NCBI GenBank assembly: GCA_018383835.1
Contig: JAHAWR010000076.1
Location: 1-7,451, forward strand
Length of the DNA: 7,451 nucleotides
Direction: 5' to 3'
From: Candidatus Jordarchaeia archaeon
Lineage (GTDB): Archaea; Asgardarchaeota; Jordiarchaeia; Jordiarchaeales; Freyrarchaeaceae
Below, piece after piece: positions 5,287-7,451 of the stretch; position 1 is the first letter of the stretch, and each line of letters opens with the position of its first letter. The translations under genes were made by a program, and so were the position numbers. Under the pieces are notes generated by a model. That model made no database searches, was not told the origin of the DNA, and worked only from the letters and a program-made list of their open reading frames with translations.

Positions 5287-7451
5287 GATGACTCCTCCAC
5301 CACCCTCTGGTAGAGGTATTCCAGCAGCTTGAGCCTGTCCTCCATGAGTACCACATCTGATAGGCCTGAGAGGTACACGCTGTGGGCTAGGGGGCTGGGG
5401 ACTGGCGTCCTGACGTGCACTATCTCCAGCTCCCCTCGCTCTATTGACTTTAGAACCTCGACGGCGTTCTTGACGTCCATCACGTCCTCCATGATTTCCC
5501 TCTCGGTCTCCTTTATTATGGGGAAGCCGTCGAGCTCCATGACTACTCTCAGAAGGGACTCGGCGTTCCTCATCTGCCTCCTAGCCCCTATCTCGTGGCC
5601 CTTGTAGTTTCTGAGAACCATGAAGCTCCTCGCCGCAACGTGGCGGAACCTCCTCCTGAACATCTCGGTGTTCCTCACGGCCTTCGACAGCGTCTCCTTG
5701 AGGTTTGACGAGGAGACCATGCTCACGAGGAGGAGGGCGTCAATGTTTTTTCTGCGTGGCATGGTGAGCATGAACCCGTGGTCGGTCACGGTCAAGCCGA
5801 CGTTGGTTCCGAGCTCCCTGCTTGCAACCCAGGCGTAGGCTCTCGAGAGGACATCGTTAACCCTCCTCCCGAAAAGGAAGAGGAAGAGAAGGTTCTGCCG
5901 CCCATCCTCGTCCCTAAATTCCTCTACAAGCAGGCTCCTCCCGTTAACCTCAACTCCGAGCCTCTCGAGGAACTCCTTTTCAAGTTTCAGGAGACTCAGG
6001 ATGGAGTTGGCAGCCCACCCGCTAACTCTGTACTCTCTCTTCAGCGTCTCCTCGTCGATCTCTCCCTTGAAGACGCGCTCTATAAAGCACCTGATCTCGC
6101 ATGCTAGGTCGAAGCTCAGCGGGAGCATCTCGCTGAACCATGAGGGTATAGTGGGCTTCTTCCCCTTAGCGTCCTTCACGTAGACGTCGAGTCCGCTCGC
6201 CTTGACAAACTCGTAGACCCTGCCTCCGAGGACAAATATGTCCCCCGGCTCGAGCCTCTCGAGGAACTCCTCCTCGATGTTTCCCACGTACCTCTTGCCG
6301 GGGAGAGCGTAAACCTTTATCGCCACCTCGTCAGGTATGGTTCCAAGATTGAGCATGTAGATTACCCTAGCGTACTTCCCCCGCCTGCCGAAGACCCTGT
6401 CGTTCCCGTCGTACCAGATCTTGCCGTAAACCTTGTACGGCTCAAGACCGTAGCCGCCTGACAAGTATTTGAGTACGCTCTCAAATTCCTCCCAGGAAAG
6501 GTTCCTGAAGCTGTACGACCTCCTCACGATGTTGAAGGCCTCCTCTGCATCCCACTTCCGCTCCAGGGCCATGCCCACGAGGTGCTGGGCGAGGACGTCG
6601 AGGGGGTTCTGAGGATGGGAGGCCCTGTCTAGGACGCCGTCGTAGGCGCACTTAACCATGACGGCACACTCCAAGAGGTCATCGTGACTCATGCAGAGGA
6701 GCACACCCTTCGAAACGTCCCTTATCCTGTGCCCCGCCCTCCCTATCCTTTGAAGGCACCTCGTTATGCTCTTCGGAGACCCTATCTGAACCACGCAGTC
6801 TATGTATCCTATGTCTATCCCGAGCTCTAGGCTAGTCGAGCTCACGACAACTTTGAGCCCGCCGTTCTTCAGCTTCTCCTCGACGTCCAGCCTGACATCC
6901 CTTGAGAGGCTACCGTGGTGGGTTCCGATGGAGTCGATGTCGACGCAGTCCTGAAGGTGGAATGCGACCCTCTCTGCTCCGGAGCGCGTGTTCGTGAAAA
7001 TGAGCGTCGTCCTGTGCTCATCAATTATCTCGCCAAGCCTCCTGTACATTTCCTTGTTCAGCCTGTCGGCCTCAACGTGCACGAGATCCGGAACCGGGGT
7101 TTCAACCTTTATGTCCTTCTCCTTAGCGTAGGAGGCGTTAACGACCACGCAACTCCTGCCTTCGCCAACCAAGAAGCGGGCGACCTCGTCGATCGGCCAT
7201 ATGGTGGCTGAAAGCCCTATCCTCTGGAATGACGCCTGGTGGTTTAGCCTTTCAAGGCTAAGTGATAGGTGAGCGCCCCTCTTGCTCTCGAAGAGAGCGT
7301 GGATCTCGTCAACTATGACCCAGCGCGGCTCTAACTTGCTCCTGAACCTCGTCGCGTTAAGCACGATGGCCAGGGTTTCAGGGGTCGTTATCAGTATGTG
7401 GGGGGGCTTCTTCAGCATCCTCTGCCTCTCGTTCGCGGGGGTGTCCCCGGT
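5268..7451 (-). CDS. lhr: Lhr-type superfamily 2 DNA/RNA helicase, N-terminus beyond window
   Basis: 727 residues are visible; the start, the Walker A loop and motif Ia lie to the right of the window. The visible part opens with GDTPANERQRMLKKPPHILI and TTPETL (motif Ib), then VDEIHALFESKRGAHL (motif II at 7310-7299, DEIH rather than the more common DEVH), GLSAT (motif III), TLIFTNTRSGAERVAFHL (motif IV), SSTSLELGIDIG (motif V) and QRIGRAGH (motif VI, 6752-6729). Then come a winged-helix region, the Lhr-specific part with PSWFSEMLPLSFDLA, and a C-terminal region containing FGRRVNDVLSRAYAWVASRE, as in the DEAD/H-associated domain of Lhr-core proteins. Lhr enzymes are ATP-driven 3'-5' translocases acting on DNA or RNA-DNA hybrids in repair. 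The length fits an Lhr-core protein without the long bacterial extension. The terminal codons provide the ribosome site for the phosphoesterase gene. Confidence 0.95.
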   Translation of the reverse strand, partial: TGDTPANERQRMLKKPPHILITTPETLAIVLNATRFRSKLEPRWVIVDEIHALFESKRGAHLSLSLERLNHQASFQRIGLSATIWPIDEVARFLVGEGRSCVVVNASYAKEKDIKVETPVPDLVHVEADRLNKEMYRRLGEIIDEHRTTLIFTNTRSGAERVAFHLQDCVDIDSIGTHHGSLSRDVRLDVEEKLKNGGLKVVVSSTSLELGIDIGYIDCVVQIGSPKSITRCLQRIGRAGHRIRDVSKGVLLCMSHDDLLECAVMVKCAYDGVLDRASHPQNPLDVLAQHLVGMALERKWDAEEAFNIVRRSYSFRNLSWEEFESVLKYLSGGYGLEPYKVYGKIWYDGNDRVFGRRGKYARVIYMLNLGTIPDEVAIKVYALPGKRYVGNIEEEFLERLEPGDIFVLGGRVYEFVKASGLDVYVKDAKGKKPTIPSWFSEMLPLSFDLACEIRCFIERVFKGEIDEETLKREYRVSGWAANSILSLLKLEKEFLERLGVEVNGRSLLVEEFRDEDGRQNLLFLFLFGRRVNDVLSRAYAWVASRELGTNVGLTVTDHGFMLTMPRRKNIDALLLVSMVSSSNLKETLSKAVRNTEMFRRRFRHVAARSFMVLRNYKGHEIGARRQMRNAESLLRVVMELDGFPIIKETEREIMEDVMDVKNAVEVLKSIERGELEIVHVRTPVPSPLAHSVYLSGLSDVVLMEDRLKLLEYLYQRVVEESSCGGSP

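Noticed and set aside
1..7451. tRNA or rRNA genes, CRISPR repeats, insertion sequences
   Set aside because: No cloverleaf or T-arm motif, no spaced direct repeats, no transposase or terminal inverted repeats were seen on either strand.

Overview
The window looks like a piece of an archaeal chromosome, most likely from a thermophile of the Thermoproteota (TACK) side. Evidence for this: TATA/BRE-like promoters 20-45 bases ahead of genes, one promoter spaced for a leaderless transcript, purine-rich GGAGG ribosome binding sites, several TTG starts, a poly-T type terminator, heavy AGG/GAG codon use, and an Lhr helicase paired with a metallophosphoesterase. The phylum is an inference; nothing here fixes it.

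Layout from left to right. (1) 1-999, minus strand: anthranilate synthase component I (trpE), cut by the left edge. Its reading frame does not connect to the obvious start codon, so it carries an apparent +1 frame discontinuity in its first 15 codons. A TATA box, a TGTACA palindrome and a 16-base inverted repeat lie upstream. (2) 1175-2883, minus strand: a tight four-gene operon made of a nitroreductase-fold flavoprotein, an 82-residue protein with a ribbon-helix-helix-like start, a 96-residue unknown, and a 120-residue SCP2-like protein. A T9 terminator ends it. (3) 3059-3277, plus strand: a small two-cluster ferredoxin, divergent from the operon. (4) 3293-4204, minus strand: a P-loop protein resembling the dethiobiotin synthetase/CobB/MobB class, convergent with the ferredoxin and apparently leaderless. 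(5) 4205-4578: an A+T-rich gap with no convincing gene. (6) 4579-7451, minus strand: the Lhr helicase (N-terminus beyond the right edge), whose last codons overlap the start of a metallophosphoesterase.

How the parts may work together: Lhr and the phosphoesterase are very probably one nucleic-acid repair or processing unit (translationally coupled helicase plus candidate nuclease). trpE is the first committed step of tryptophan synthesis and is probably regulated at its own promoter. The nitroreductase operon is the least understood part: a flavoenzyme is co-translated with three small proteins, one of which may bind a hydrophobic ligand. A ferredoxin gene starts 175 bases away in the opposite direction and could supply electrons, but that link is speculative.
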